DNA of 64,000 nucleotides. Origin: Mycobacterium avium subsp. avium (GTDB lineage Bacteria > Actinomycetota > Actinomycetes > Mycobacteriales > Mycobacteriaceae). Location: the NCBI RefSeq assembly GCF_009741445.1, contig NZ_CP046507.1:682001-746000 (forward strand), in the 5' to 3' direction. This document shows, piece by piece, positions 49,643 to 59,410 of this stretch (positions within the stretch are counted from its first letter, which is position 1; the number at the start of each line of letters is the position of its first letter). The notes beneath the pieces are model-generated. The model searched no databases and was not told the DNA's origin. It worked only from the letters and a program-made list of their open reading frames with translations. Position numbers and translations under genes: made by a program.

Positions 49643-50488
49643 ATGAGTCTGCTCACCATCACCAAACTCACCGACTCGGTCGGCGCCGAAGTCACCGGCC
49701 TGGATCCGGCCGCCCTGGCACACGACGACTCGGTGGGTGAGGCGGTGCTGGATGCCTTGGAAGACAACGGAGTTCTGGTCTTTCGCGGGCTCTACCTCGA
49801 CCCGGCGGCGCAGGTCGCCTTCTGCGGCCGCCTCGGCGAGGTCGATCATTCCTCCGACGGCCACCACCCGGTGCCCGGCATCTACCCGATCACGCTGGAC
49901 AAGTCCAAGAACGCCTCGGCGGCCTACCTGAAGGCGACCTTCGACTGGCACATCGACGGCTGCACACCGCTGGGCGACGAGTGTCCGCAGAAGGCCACCG
50001 TGCTGTCGGCGGTCCGGGTCGCTGAGCGGGGCGGCGAAACCGAATTCGCGAATTCCTACGCCGCATACGACGCACTGACCGACGACGAGAAACGGCGGTT
50101 CGGCGCATTGCGGGTGGTGCACTCGCTGGAGGCCTCCCAGCGCCGGGTCTATCCCGATCCGTCACCGGAACTCGTAGCGCGCTGGCGGTCTCGGCGCACG
50201 CATGAACACCCGCTGGTGTGGACGCATCGCAGCGGGCGCAAATCGCTGGTGCTGGGTGCCTCCGCGGATTACGTCGTGGGCATGGACCTCGACGAAGGAC
50301 GCGCCCTGCTCGAGGAACTGCTGCAGCGCGCCACGGTGCCCGAACGGGTCTACAGCCACGGCTGGTCGATCGGCGACACCGTCATCTGGGACAACCGCGG
50401 GGTGTTGCACCGGGCGGCGCCCTACGACCCGGACTCGTCGCGAGAGATGCTGCGCACCACCGTGCTCGGTGACGAGCCGATCCAATAG
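49643..50488 (+). CDS. TauD/TfdA-family 2-oxoglutarate dioxygenase
   Basis: A 281-residue Fe(II)/2-oxoglutarate enzyme. It has H-x-D in FDWHIDGCTP, the distal histidine in DNRGVLHRAAPYD, and the arginine for 2-oxoglutarate in SSREMLRTTV. Relatives cleave aryloxyalkanoates or sulphonates by hydroxylation. A GGAAAGGAG site precedes the ATG. It lies in the oxygenase cluster and probably acts on the same compound family. Confidence 0.9.
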   Translation: MSLLTITKLTDSVGAEVTGLDPAALAHDDSVGEAVLDALEDNGVLVFRGLYLDPAAQVAFCGRLGEVDHSSDGHHPVPGIYPITLDKSKNASAAYLKATFDWHIDGCTPLGDECPQKATVLSAVRVAERGGETEFANSYAAYDALTDDEKRRFGALRVVHSLEASQRRVYPDPSPELVARWRSRRTHEHPLVWTHRSGRKSLVLGASADYVVGMDLDEGRALLEELLQRATVPERVYSHGWSIGDTVIWDNRGVLHRAAPYDPDSSREMLRTTVLGDEPIQ

Positions 50489-50489
50489 C

Positions 50490-51044
50490 ATGGCCGCGTC
50501 CGACCGGTATCCGCAGCGCCTGACACCGCTGCCCGCCGACGAGTGGGACGAGGACACCCGCGCGGCGCTGGCCTCGCTGATCCCCGCCGAGCGCGCCAAT
50601 CCCGTTGGGGCGGGCAATGTTTTGTCGACCCTGGTCCACCACCCCGACCTCACCGCGGCCTACCTGCCGTTCAACGCGTACTTGCTCACCCGGTCGACGC
50701 TGTCGCCCCGGATACGCGAAGTCGCGCTGCTTCGGGTGGTACACCGCAGCAAGTGCGGCTACCTGTGGTCACATCACCTCCCCATCGCGCGGCGCGCCGG
50801 CCTGAGCGAATCCGACATCGACGACATCCGGCGAGGCCGCTGCGCCGACCCGACCGATGCGGCCGTGGTCCGGGCCGTCGACGAGCTCACCGGTGACAGC
50901 ACCCTGAGCCGGCAGACCTGGGACCGGCTGTGCGAGCTGTTCACGCAGCGGCAGTGCATGGACCTGATCTTCACCATTGGCGGCTACCTGCTGCTGGCGC
51001 TGGCGGTCAACACCTTCGGTGTCCAGGAGGAGGAGACCCCCTAG
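50490..51044 (+). CDS. Carboxymuconolactone-decarboxylase-like (AhpD-fold) protein
   Basis: A 184-residue protein. The family core is LSPRIREVALLRVVHRSKCGYLWSHHLPIARRAGL with a single cysteine before the histidine pair, and a helix-rich C-terminus. AhpD-type peroxidases have C-x2-C; only one cysteine is present here, so a decarboxylase-like or structural role is more likely. ATG 50490 lies one base after the dioxygenase stop. Confidence 0.82.
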   Translation: MAASDRYPQRLTPLPADEWDEDTRAALASLIPAERANPVGAGNVLSTLVHHPDLTAAYLPFNAYLLTRSTLSPRIREVALLRVVHRSKCGYLWSHHLPIARRAGLSESDIDDIRRGRCADPTDAAVVRAVDELTGDSTLSRQTWDRLCELFTQRQCMDLIFTIGGYLLLALAVNTFGVQEEETP

Positions 51045-51125
51045 GCGGGGAGTTCTCAGCGAGCTCTCAGCGGATTCGTCTTAGGCTGGCGCTCTCGATA
51101 GGCCTCGACAGGGTCCGGGAGGTCG

Positions 51126-52407
51126 ATGGTGCGGATCGCTTCCGTCGTCGCCCGCCAACTGCTGGACTGCAAGGCCCGGCCGCTGGTCGAGGTCGAAATC
51201 ACCACCGACACCGGCCATGTCGGCCGCGGCGCGGCGCCGACCGGCACCTCGGTCGGGGCGCACGAGGCGTTCGTCCTGCGGGACGGGGAGCCCACCCGAT
51301 ACCGCGGGCGCAGCGTGCACCGCGCCGTCGCAGCGGTCAGAGACGAGATCGCCCCCGTGCTGACCGGCGCCGAACTCGACGACCCGCGGTCGCTGGACCG
51401 GGTCATGATCGAACTCGACGGCACGCCCGACAAACACCGGCTGGGCGGCAACGCGATCTACTCCACGTCGATCGCGCTGCTGCGAGCGGCCGCCGCGGCA
51501 GCGGGCACACCCACCTACGCCTACGTCGGCGCCCTGCTCGGGCTGACACCACCGACCACCGTGCCGATGCCCAGCTTCAACATGATCAACGGCGGCCTAC
51601 GGGGACGTCGAGCAGAGTTTCAGCGAGTTCCTCGTCGTGCCGTATCGGGCGGAGTCGATCCAGGCGGCGGTCGAGAAGGGGGTGAGCCTGTTCGAGGTGC
51701 TCGGCGAGGTGCTCGCCGAACATCTGGGCCGCACACCGCTGTTGGCGTCGTCCTACGGCTATATCGCGCCGTCCGGTGACCCGCATGCCGTCCTGGAACT
51801 GCTGGCCGAGGCGGTCGAGCGCGCCGGCTGCGCCGACGTCATGGCGTTCGCACTCGACTGCGCGTCCAGCGAGGTGTACGACAACGGTTCCGCCACTTAC
51901 GCTTTCAACGGCGGTCGGGTGACCGCGGAGGCGTTGATCGACTACGCCCGCGCCCTGTCGCAGGAGTTCCCGATGCTGTTCATCGAGGATCTGCTGGACG
52001 GCGACGACTGGGCCGGGTTCACCAAAGCGGTGCAGACGGTCAACCGTTCGATCATCGTCGGGGACGATTTGATCGTGACCAACCGCGACCGGTTGCGGCG
52101 CGCCGTCGAGACATCGGCCGTCGACGGGTTCATCCTCAAGCCCAACCAGGTCGGCACCATCGCCGAGGCGCTGGACTGCTTCGAATATGCCTCACAGAAC
52201 AGGCTTCTGGCGATTCCGTCCGGTCGGTCGGGCGGCGTCATCGACGACGTGGTGATGGATCTGGCGGTGGGGCTGGGTGCGCCGTTGCAGAAGAACGGCG
52301 CACCGCGCTCGGGCGAACGCATCGAAAAGCTCAACTTCCTGCTGCGCGCGGCCGAGGGCATCCCGGACTGCGCGCTGGCGGATGTGCCGGCGCTGGCCCG
52401 GTTCTAA
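51126..52407 (+). pseudogene. Enolase-like gene broken by a frameshift
   Basis: The first part (GTG/ATG 51126, MVRIASVVARQLLDCKARPL ... PMPSFNMINGG) and second part (YGDVEQSFSEFLVVPYRAES ... LARF, to 52407) together make a ~425-residue enolase-superfamily protein. It carries the signature FILKPNQVGTIAEALD, the metal aspartate in DCASSEVYDNG, and FIEDLLDGDDW. At 51594-51602 the frame changes (GGCGGCCTACGG); removing one C restores it. It is a diverged paralogue, not the housekeeping eno. A sequencing error cannot be excluded. It ends the catabolic cluster. Confidence 0.78.
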
Positions 52408-52417
52408 AAGCGGCGCT

Positions 52418-55300
52418 CTAGTGGCCGGCCAGCAACGCCAGCTCGGCCGCAACCGCGGCCGCACACACCGCCGACGCGATCGAAAGCGCTATCCAGTCAT
52501 TGCGTTTCGGACGCGACGGGTCCGCCGAGATCTGCCCGGTGCCGCCCCGCGCGGTGATCGCGTCGCCCATCTCGTCGGCGCGCCGCAGCGTCACGGTGAT
52601 GACGGCGACGACCACGTCGATCAGGTCGGTCGCCGGCCGGCGCAGGCGGGCCCAGCGGGTCTGCGCCGGCCGGCGGGGCCGTAACCGCCGAGCGGCGTAG
52701 AGCACCCGGAACTCGTCGATGAGCATCGGGAAGGTGCGCAGCGCGAGCGCCAGGGCGACCGACCAGTCGTCGACCGGGATCCGCAGGACTCGCAGCGGCC
52801 TGCCCAAAGTCGCTACGGCCGGGGCGATCTGGGCGACGTTGGTGGTCCATGACACCAGTGCGCCCAGGCCGAGCAGCACCACGGTCAGCGCGGTCGCGCG
52901 CAGGAAGTCCAGCAGTCCGCCCAGCCCGAGCGACGCCGTGCCCAGGTGCATCGTCGGGGCCCCGCCGGCCAGCGCCGCGGTGACGCCGACGACGCCCAGG
53001 AAGATCCATAGCCAGCGCGGCACCGAGGGCAGCACACCGCGCGGGATGTGGGCCAGCCGCAGTCCCGCCGCCGCCAGCGCGGTCGCCAGCCCGATGGCCA
53101 CCCATCCGGGAAACACCGTGAGCAGCAACGACATGGCGAACACCACCAGCAGTTTGGTTCCGGCCCACAGCTCGTGGATGGGCGAGCTGCCCGGGACGGG
53201 GCGCAGCAGCACCACGGGCCGGCGGCGCGCCGCCGGACGTTTAGTCGGAGGGGTAACGGGCGCCGGAACATGCTGGGCCGCAACAGGATTAGCATCCAAA
53301 GAGCCGTCGCGCAGGTGCAGGATGCGCGGGCACAGCTGCTCGAGCCCGGCGAAGTCATGCGAGATGACCACCACGGTCAGCCCGGTCTCGCGGCGCCGCT
53401 CGGCCAGCAGCTCGACCAGGCCGCGCTGACTGGCGGCGTCCAGCCCCGCCAGCGGTTCGTCGAGAATCAACACCCGGGGTGACCGCGCCAGCAGACCGGC
53501 CAGCACCACGCGCCGCATCTGGCCGCCGCTGAGCTGGTCGATGCGCCGCTCGGCCAGCCCGGCATCCAGGCCGACCGCGGCCAGCGCTGCGCTGACCCGG
53601 TCGTGGTCGTCGGGCGAAAAGCCCGCTGCCGAGGCCACTTCCAGGTCGACGCGGCTGCGCATCAACTGCAGCCGGGCGGCCTGGAACTGCAGCGCCACCG
53701 CTCCGACCTGTTCGGCGGCGGGACGGCCGTCGAGCAGACAGGTCCCGGTGGTCGGCACCGTCAGTCCGGCCATGATCCACGCCAGGGTGGACTTGCCCGA
53801 GCCGTTGCCGCCGTGGATCAGCAGCCCGTCGCCCTCGTGCACGGTGAAGCTGACGTCGCGCAGCGCGGTTCGGGACCACGGCGTGCCGCTGGCGTATTCG
53901 TGCCCGACGCCGGCGAGTTCGAGCACCGGCGCCCGGCGCCCCCGGCCCGCCGGGCACGTCGGCGCGGGCGCGGTCGCCGTTCGGATCAGGGCGGTATCGC
54001 CTTGCGTATCACCGAGATTGATGATGCGGTCGGCGTATTCGGCCTCGTCGTTGTAGTGGGTGATGTGCACCAGGGCGGTGCGGTGCCGCTCGGTCAGTCC
54101 GGACAACACGGTCAGCAGCTGCTCCCGGCCCTGCCGGTCCACCATGCTGGTGACCTCGTCGGCGATCAGCAGCGCCGGCTCCCGGGCCAGCGCCGCGGCC
54201 ACCGCCAGGCGCTGCAGTTCGCCGCCGGACAGGCTGCCGGTGTCGCGGTCGGCCAGGCCCGCCAGCCCGACTTCGCCGAGCAGCCGGCCCACGTCGGTGG
54301 TGGTGCCGGGCGGCAGACCCCAGACCACGTCGTCGGCGACCCGGGTGCCCAGCACCTGGCTCTCCGGATGCTGCATGACGACGGCGGTCCCGCCGAGCTC
54401 ACCCAGGCCCACCGACCCGGGGCGTTCGATCGTGCCCGACGTCGGTTCGCGGCCGGCCAGGACCAGCATCAGGGTGGTTTTCCCCGCGCCGTTGGCGCCG
54501 GTCACCGCGACGTGTTCACCCGCTTGCACGTCCAGGCTGACGGCGCGCAGCGCGTCGCGGTCGGCGTGCGGGTAACGCAGCCGCACCCGGTCCAGTCGCA
54601 CCGGGACGGGCCGGGTCGGACCGTTGCGTGCCGGCGCGTCCAGCTTGTGCACATCGGGAATCCCGCGCAGCCGCTCCAGCACCCGCGACAACGCCCACCA
54701 ACCGACCAGCGAGGCGCCCACGATCGCGACGAGCGCGTACCCGAGCACCAGCCACTGCCAGTGCTGCAACGCCGCGGCGAAGAACTCGGCCAACCGCACG
54801 GCGGCCGCGTGCAGCGGCGGCACCCGCGCCACCACCGACGCGGCGCCGTCCACCGCCGCGCCGATGGCATGAAAGACCAACTGGCGCAACCGGGTCAACA
54901 CGGTGAGCGCGATGACCATGCCCGCGCCGACGACGCCGGCCGCCACCAATGACACCGCCAGCACGGTGGGTGTGCCGCGGCGGTGCCGTTTGACGATTCC
55001 GGCCAGCCCGCCGGTGTAGGCGCACAACGCGATCGCCGCCAAGCCGCTCAACCCGACGACCAAAAAGCCGATCACGCCGGCGGCGACCGTCGCGGTGATC
55101 AGCACCCGGATCCGGTAGCGGTAGGCGAGCAGGCCGGTGGGCACGCTGCCGAGCAGCCCCAGCCCGCCGCCGTGCGGAAGAACGACCGCGATGATGGCGA
55201 TCGCCGCGCACAGCGCGCCCATCACCGAGGCCTGCGCCAGTTCGCCGGGTCGTAGCGATCCGGCCCGCTTCTGCGGCCTCGCCGCGCCCGGCGCCGTCAC
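52418..55300 (-). CDS. Single-chain ECF-type transporter (S-like region, two ATPases and EcfT fused)
   Basis: A 960-residue polypeptide. Residues about 20-210 contain six or so membrane helices like a substrate-capture component. Residues about 225-440 are the first ATPase (Walker [18 protein letters not shown]). Residues about 460-680 are the second ATPase ([17 protein letters not shown]). Residues about 700-960 are EcfT, with membrane helices and the A-R-R-like coupling region near [14 protein letters not shown]. In M. tuberculosis Rv2326c and Rv2325c hold these parts in two genes. The substrate (probably a vitamin or metal) is unknown. Confidence 0.88.
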   Translation of the reverse strand: MTAPGAARPQKRAGSLRPGELAQASVMGALCAAIAIIAVVLPHGGGLGLLGSVPTGLLAYRYRIRVLITATVAAGVIGFLVVGLSGLAAIALCAYTGGLAGIVKRHRRGTPTVLAVSLVAAGVVGAGMVIALTVLTRLRQLVFHAIGAAVDGAASVVARVPPLHAAAVRLAEFFAAALQHWQWLVLGYALVAIVGASLVGWWALSRVLERLRGIPDVHKLDAPARNGPTRPVPVRLDRVRLRYPHADRDALRAVSLDVQAGEHVAVTGANGAGKTTLMLVLAGREPTSGTIERPGSVGLGELGGTAVVMQHPESQVLGTRVADDVVWGLPPGTTTDVGRLLGEVGLAGLADRDTGSLSGGELQRLAVAAALAREPALLIADEVTSMVDRQGREQLLTVLSGLTERHRTALVHITHYNDEAEYADRIINLGDTQGDTALIRTATAPAPTCPAGRGRRAPVLELAGVGHEYASGTPWSRTALRDVSFTVHEGDGLLIHGGNGSGKSTLAWIMAGLTVPTTGTCLLDGRPAAEQVGAVALQFQAARLQLMRSRVDLEVASAAGFSPDDHDRVSAALAAVGLDAGLAERRIDQLSGGQMRRVVLAGLLARSPRVLILDEPLAGLDAASQRGLVELLAERRRETGLTVVVISHDFAGLEQLCPRILHLRDGSLDANPVAAQHVPAPVTPPTKRPAARRRPVVLLRPVPGSSPIHELWAGTKLLVVFAMSLLLTVFPGWVAIGLATALAAAGLRLAHIPRGVLPSVPRWLWIFLGVVGVTAALAGGAPTMHLGTASLGLGGLLDFLRATALTVVLLGLGALVSWTTNVAQIAPAVATLGRPLRVLRIPVDDWSVALALALRTFPMLIDEFRVLYAARRLRPRRPAQTRWARLRRPATDLIDVVVAVITVTLRRADEMGDAITARGGTGQISADPSRPKRNDWIALSIASAVCAAAVAAELALLAGH

Positions 55301-55362
55301 GCCACGATTATGCCCGCGGCCGCTGTGGGCCCGGCCGTCTCTCTCATCGGATCTTCAGGTAG

Positions 55363-58191
55363 CTATCGCTGGGGCAGCGGCCGGGAACGCACCAGGGTGG
55401 GCCACCAGAACCACGGCCCGAGGATCCGCAGGATGGACGGCACCACGAACGAGCGCACGATCAGCGTGTCGAGCAGCAGGCCGATACACACGGTGGAGCC
55501 GACCTGACCGATCGTTCTGAGCTCGCTGGTGAGCATGGCCAGCATGGTGAAGGCGAACACCAAGCCCGCCGACGTCACCACGCCGCCGGTGCTGCCCAGC
55601 GCGCGGATCAGGCCGGTGTGGATGCCGCCGTGCAGCTCCTCCTTGACCCTGTTGATCAGCAGCAGGTTGTAGTCCGAACCGACGGCCACCAGGATGATGA
55701 ACGTCAACGGTAGCACCAGCCAGTGCAGATGCAGGCCGATGAGGTGCTGCCAGAACAGGATGGACAGGCCGAACGCCCCGGCGTAGGAGAAGGCCACGGT
55801 GCCGGGAATCACCAACGCGGCCACCAGACTTCGGGTGATGAACAACATGATCAAGAAGATCAGCACGAACGCCGCGATCGCCGCGATCAGCAGATCCGAC
55901 ATCGCGTACTGCTTGATGTCCTTGTCGTTGGAGCCCGAACCGCCGATGTAGATCCGGGCGCCCGCCAGCGACGTCTCTTTCAGGATCGTCTTGATCGCTT
56001 CGGGGAACTGTTCGACGTGTTCCACCCCTTCGGGACCCATCGCGTCGCCCTCGTGGGTGACGATGAAGCGGGCCGCCTTGCCGTCCGGCGACATCATCAG
56101 CTTCATGCCGGTCTTCACGTCGTCGTTGTCGAAACCCTCGTGCGGGATGTAGAAGTAGTCGTCGCTGCGGGACCGGTCGAAGTCGTTACCGACGTTGATC
56201 AGGTCGTCGTAGGTCTGATCGGTCTGGATGGACTGCAGATCCGCCGACCCGTAGCTGTTGACCAACTTCAACTGCAACGCCTCGGTGTCGTCGGCGGTGG
56301 CCTTGAGCTGGGCGATGATCTGCGGGAACGCCTTGTCCACCTCGGTGAGCGAGATCCTGGCCTGGTTGATGTCTTCGGCCAGGTGGTCGATGTGATCGAT
56401 GGTGTCCCACAGCGATCGGAACGCCCAGCACAGGGGAATGTCGAAACAGTGCTTCTCCCAATAGAAGTAGCTCTTGATGGGACGGAAGAAGTCGTCGAGA
56501 TTCGAAACTTCCTCGTTCATCTCGTCGCTGACCCGTTGCAGGTCCTCCACGGTGAGCACGGTCTGGTGCAGCTCGTCGGACACCTTCTGGAAAAAGCCGA
56601 TCTCCTTGCGCAGCACCGCAACAGAGTGCGCCTGGATCTCGGCCTGCGCGTCGGTGTTGGAGTTCTGTTCCCGGTTGAACGGAAGCTGCTGTCCGTTGCC
56701 GCTGCCCTGCGTGGTGAACAGGTAGGGGATGCTGGCGTGCTCGAGCGCGCGGCCCAGCGGCCGGGTCATGCCCTGCACCATCGCCACCCCGTGCAGCCGA
56801 ATGAGGGCCTTGGCGACCCGGTCCAGCGAGATGAAGTCGGCCGAGTTGCGCATGTCGTGATCGGTCTCGATCATCAGCATCTCGGAGAACAGCTTGCTTT
56901 TCGGGAAGTGCCGATCGGCGGCCTGAAAACCCAGATTCGCCGGGGCATTTCGCGGCTGGTACTGCCGGTCGTCGTAGTTCTGCCGGTAGGTGGGCACGAA
57001 GATCGCCCCGACCATGACGATCGCGGAACTGGCCACCAAGATCGGCACCGGCCAGCGCACCACGCTGGCCCCGATGCGCCGGTACAGACGCCCTTTGCTG
57101 TCGGTCCGCGGGTCGAACATCCCGAACAGGCTGCCGACGGTCAGCAGCGCCGGACCCAGCGTCATCGCCGCGGCGATGGTGAACAGCATGGTGATCGCCA
57201 CCGCGGGCCCCATGGTGTGGAAATAGTTCAGCCGCGCGAACGTCAGGCAGTAACACGCCCCGGCGATCGTCAGCCCCGACCCGATGATGATGGGCGCCAC
57301 ACCCCGGTAGGCGATATAGAAGCTGTCTTCCCTGCTTTCACCGACTTGCCGCGCCTCGTGGTAACGGCCCATCAGGAAGATGCCGTAGTCGGTGCCGGCC
57401 CCCAGGGTCAACGCGATGACGATGTTCACCGCGAACGACGACAACTCGATGTAGCCCAGATGCCCGAGGGTGGAGGTAATCCCTTTGGCGACAAGCATTT
57501 CGATGAGGACACCGAGCAGGGGCACCAGCAGGGTGGACGGCGTGCGGTACACCAGCAGCAGCATCACCACGATGAGGATGATCGTGACGATGGTGACGTT
57601 GTTCAGGCTGGCGTTGGCGATGGACAGCGTGTCGGAGGCCAGCGGCGCCGCGCCGCTGACGTAAACCTTGAGACCCGGTGGGGGAGTGTCGTTTTTGATG
57701 ATGTCGCGGACCGCGTCCACCGACTGGTTGGCCTGGATCTGGCCGATGTCGCCGGCCAGCCGCAGCAGCACGTAGGTGCACCTGCCGTCGACGCTTTGCG
57801 CCCCGGCCGCGGTGAACGGTTTGCCCCACAGGTCCATCACGTACTGCACGTGTTTGGTGTCGCGCTGCAGGCGGCGCATCAGGTCGTCGTAGTAGAGGTG
57901 GTCGGAGTCTCCCAGCGGCCGGTTGGCCTCGAACACCACCATGGTCAGGTTGGTCGAGTTGGATTCGTGGAACTTCTCGCCGATGTGCAGCAGCGAGCGC
58001 TGCGAGGGCGCATAGTGCGGGACCATCGGCCCGGCGAGCTCTTCGGCGACCCGTTCCACTTGCGGCATAAAGGTATTCGTGGTGACGGCGAGCAGTCCCC
58101 AGAAGAAGATGATTGGTATCGCGAAGGCGCGGACCATCCTGGGGATGAGGGGACGTTTGACCCGGGAGGCGCCGAGGCGATGCTCGGTCAT
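55363..58191 (-). CDS. mmpL: MmpL-family RND transporter
   Basis: A 942-residue inner-membrane lipid or siderophore exporter of the MmpL4/MmpL5 type. Eleven to twelve helices surround two large periplasmic domains (about 60-190 and 410-690). Proton-relay Asp-Tyr pairs lie in GAGTDYGIFLMGRYHEARQ and AVGSDYNLLLINRVKEE. ATG 58191 is taken because it overlaps the mmpS stop as ATGA. The periplasmic domain has two cysteines (KHCFDIPLCW). The cargo is unknown; none of the neighbours is a biosynthetic gene. Confidence 0.92.
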   Translation of the reverse strand: MTEHRLGASRVKRPLIPRMVRAFAIPIIFFWGLLAVTTNTFMPQVERVAEELAGPMVPHYAPSQRSLLHIGEKFHESNSTNLTMVVFEANRPLGDSDHLYYDDLMRRLQRDTKHVQYVMDLWGKPFTAAGAQSVDGRCTYVLLRLAGDIGQIQANQSVDAVRDIIKNDTPPPGLKVYVSGAAPLASDTLSIANASLNNVTIVTIILIVVMLLLVYRTPSTLLVPLLGVLIEMLVAKGITSTLGHLGYIELSSFAVNIVIALTLGAGTDYGIFLMGRYHEARQVGESREDSFYIAYRGVAPIIIGSGLTIAGACYCLTFARLNYFHTMGPAVAITMLFTIAAAMTLGPALLTVGSLFGMFDPRTDSKGRLYRRIGASVVRWPVPILVASSAIVMVGAIFVPTYRQNYDDRQYQPRNAPANLGFQAADRHFPKSKLFSEMLMIETDHDMRNSADFISLDRVAKALIRLHGVAMVQGMTRPLGRALEHASIPYLFTTQGSGNGQQLPFNREQNSNTDAQAEIQAHSVAVLRKEIGFFQKVSDELHQTVLTVEDLQRVSDEMNEEVSNLDDFFRPIKSYFYWEKHCFDIPLCWAFRSLWDTIDHIDHLAEDINQARISLTEVDKAFPQIIAQLKATADDTEALQLKLVNSYGSADLQSIQTDQTYDDLINVGNDFDRSRSDDYFYIPHEGFDNDDVKTGMKLMMSPDGKAARFIVTHEGDAMGPEGVEHVEQFPEAIKTILKETSLAGARIYIGGSGSNDKDIKQYAMSDLLIAAIAAFVLIFLIMLFITRSLVAALVIPGTVAFSYAGAFGLSILFWQHLIGLHLHWLVLPLTFIILVAVGSDYNLLLINRVKEELHGGIHTGLIRALGSTGGVVTSAGLVFAFTMLAMLTSELRTIGQVGSTVCIGLLLDTLIVRSFVVPSILRILGPWFWWPTLVRSRPLPQR

Positions 58192-58631
58192 GCCGACTTC
58201 ACCCGGCACTGGACGTCGGCGTCCTGGTGGTTGCCCGACTGCTCGTCGCGGACAACGTCATTGACCAGCATCCGGCACCCCACCTGACCGCCGTGGACGT
58301 GCACCGAGATGCTGCCGGAGGCCACCGACAGCGTGGTGCTCTCGGTGTGGGTCCACGGCAGCGTGGTGATGTCGACCTGGTGCGGATGGCCGTCGATGTC
58401 GACGTAGACGAGTTTCCCGCCCTGCCCGACGGAGCCGAACACCTCGTAGGTGATCCGTTTGAGGTTGAACTGCTCGGGTGCCTGCGGACCGTTGACGGTG
58501 ATGACCGGCCCCGGTTCGGAGAACTGGTGCACCTTGTACATGCAGAGCAGGCCCACGCCCACCGCGACGACGGCCACCAGCGGCATCCAGATCCGCGCCA
58601 GCACAGCACGCCCGGTGGAGCGAGGGCTCAT
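58188..58631 (-). CDS. mmpS: MmpS-family membrane accessory protein
   Basis: A 147-residue periplasmic partner of MmpL. It has one N-terminal helix (WMPLVAVVAVGVGLLCMYKV), then a beta-sandwich domain with the family motif KRITYEVFGSVGQGGKLVYVDIDG and a cysteine pair (GCRMLVND, VQCRVKSA). It is coupled to mmpL through an ATGA overlap. Confidence 0.92.
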   Translation of the reverse strand: MSPRSTGRAVLARIWMPLVAVVAVGVGLLCMYKVHQFSEPGPVITVNGPQAPEQFNLKRITYEVFGSVGQGGKLVYVDIDGHPHQVDITTLPWTHTESTTLSVASGSISVHVHGGQVGCRMLVNDVVRDEQSGNHQDADVQCRVKSA

Positions 58632-58775
58632 GCGATCACCTGCGACCCGGTCCGGCCATCGTGCTGCTGCCCCCCGCTCTCGCCTTCGTGCCCGTCGAAT
58701 AGTAGACGCTCATGTGCCCAATTGACACATCATCGTGCAAAGGGTCCGAACACCGCAACCCGAACCCGTCCTCGG

Positions 58776-59201
58776 TCAGGACAGGTGCCGCAGCCGCCTC
58801 CTCAGCCGTGCACTGCGGCGAATCTGGATGGCCAGGTTCGTCGAGGTCAACATGGGGATCACGCCGAGGAAGGTGCGCTCCGAGGGAGTCGCGCCGTGCA
58901 GGTGGTAGAGGCTGCCGAAGACGAAGAAGCACCCCAGCATGAACAGGGCGCCGGGGATGCACAGGGTCATCAGCGAGCCCCGGTCGGCGACGACCTGCTT
59001 GGCGTAGTCAACCTCCGCCGGCGACATGGGTTCGCCCTTGCGGACCTTGTGCAAAACCGCCTTGGCGCTGCCGATTTCCTCGCTGATCGGCGCGGTCGCC
59101 CGGCCCTCCAGCCGGTGCACGTGCACCGCCGCGACGAGCGCCAACGTCGACGCCAGCGCCAGGGCGATGACGGTCGCCAGACCGTAGACGGCCTCACTCA
59201 T
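58776..59201 (-). CDS. Membrane protein of unknown function
   Basis: A 141-residue protein, MSEAVYGLATVIALALASTL, with an N-terminal helix, a basic soluble loop (SEEIGSAKAVLHKVRKGEPMSPAEVDYA), two C-terminal helices and an Arg-rich end (RRSARLRRRLRHL). ATG 59201 overlaps the stop of the 61-residue gene before it, so they form a pair. The family is not recognised. Confidence 0.7.
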   Translation of the reverse strand: MSEAVYGLATVIALALASTLALVAAVHVHRLEGRATAPISEEIGSAKAVLHKVRKGEPMSPAEVDYAKQVVADRGSLMTLCIPGALFMLGCFFVFGSLYHLHGATPSERTFLGVIPMLTSTNLAIQIRRSARLRRRLRHLS

Positions 59202-59379
59202 CGTTCCCCGCCCGGTCCTTGATGACGTCGCGGACGACCAGTCCGAGCAGGACGATGAGCGCAACCGGCACCAGCAGCTTGAAGAGTGCCGACGCGTGGC
59301 CGTACAGCAAGCCGTAGGCGCCCGCCCCGATTGCCACCATGGCGAGCAGGATGCCGCGGTTGATCTTGTCCGTGCTCAT
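59194..59379 (-). CDS. Small two-helix membrane protein
   Basis: A 61-residue protein, MSTDKINRGILLAMVAIGAG, with two hydrophobic helices (about 9-28 and 32-50) and a charged end (RDVIKDRAGNDE). It is coupled to the downstream membrane protein gene by overlapping stop and start. Confidence 0.68.
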   Translation of the reverse strand: MSTDKINRGILLAMVAIGAGAYGLLYGHASALFKLLVPVALIVLLGLVVRDVIKDRAGNDE

Positions 59380-59410
59380 CGAAGGAACCTAACGCCTGGG
59401 CCGGGAGAGC

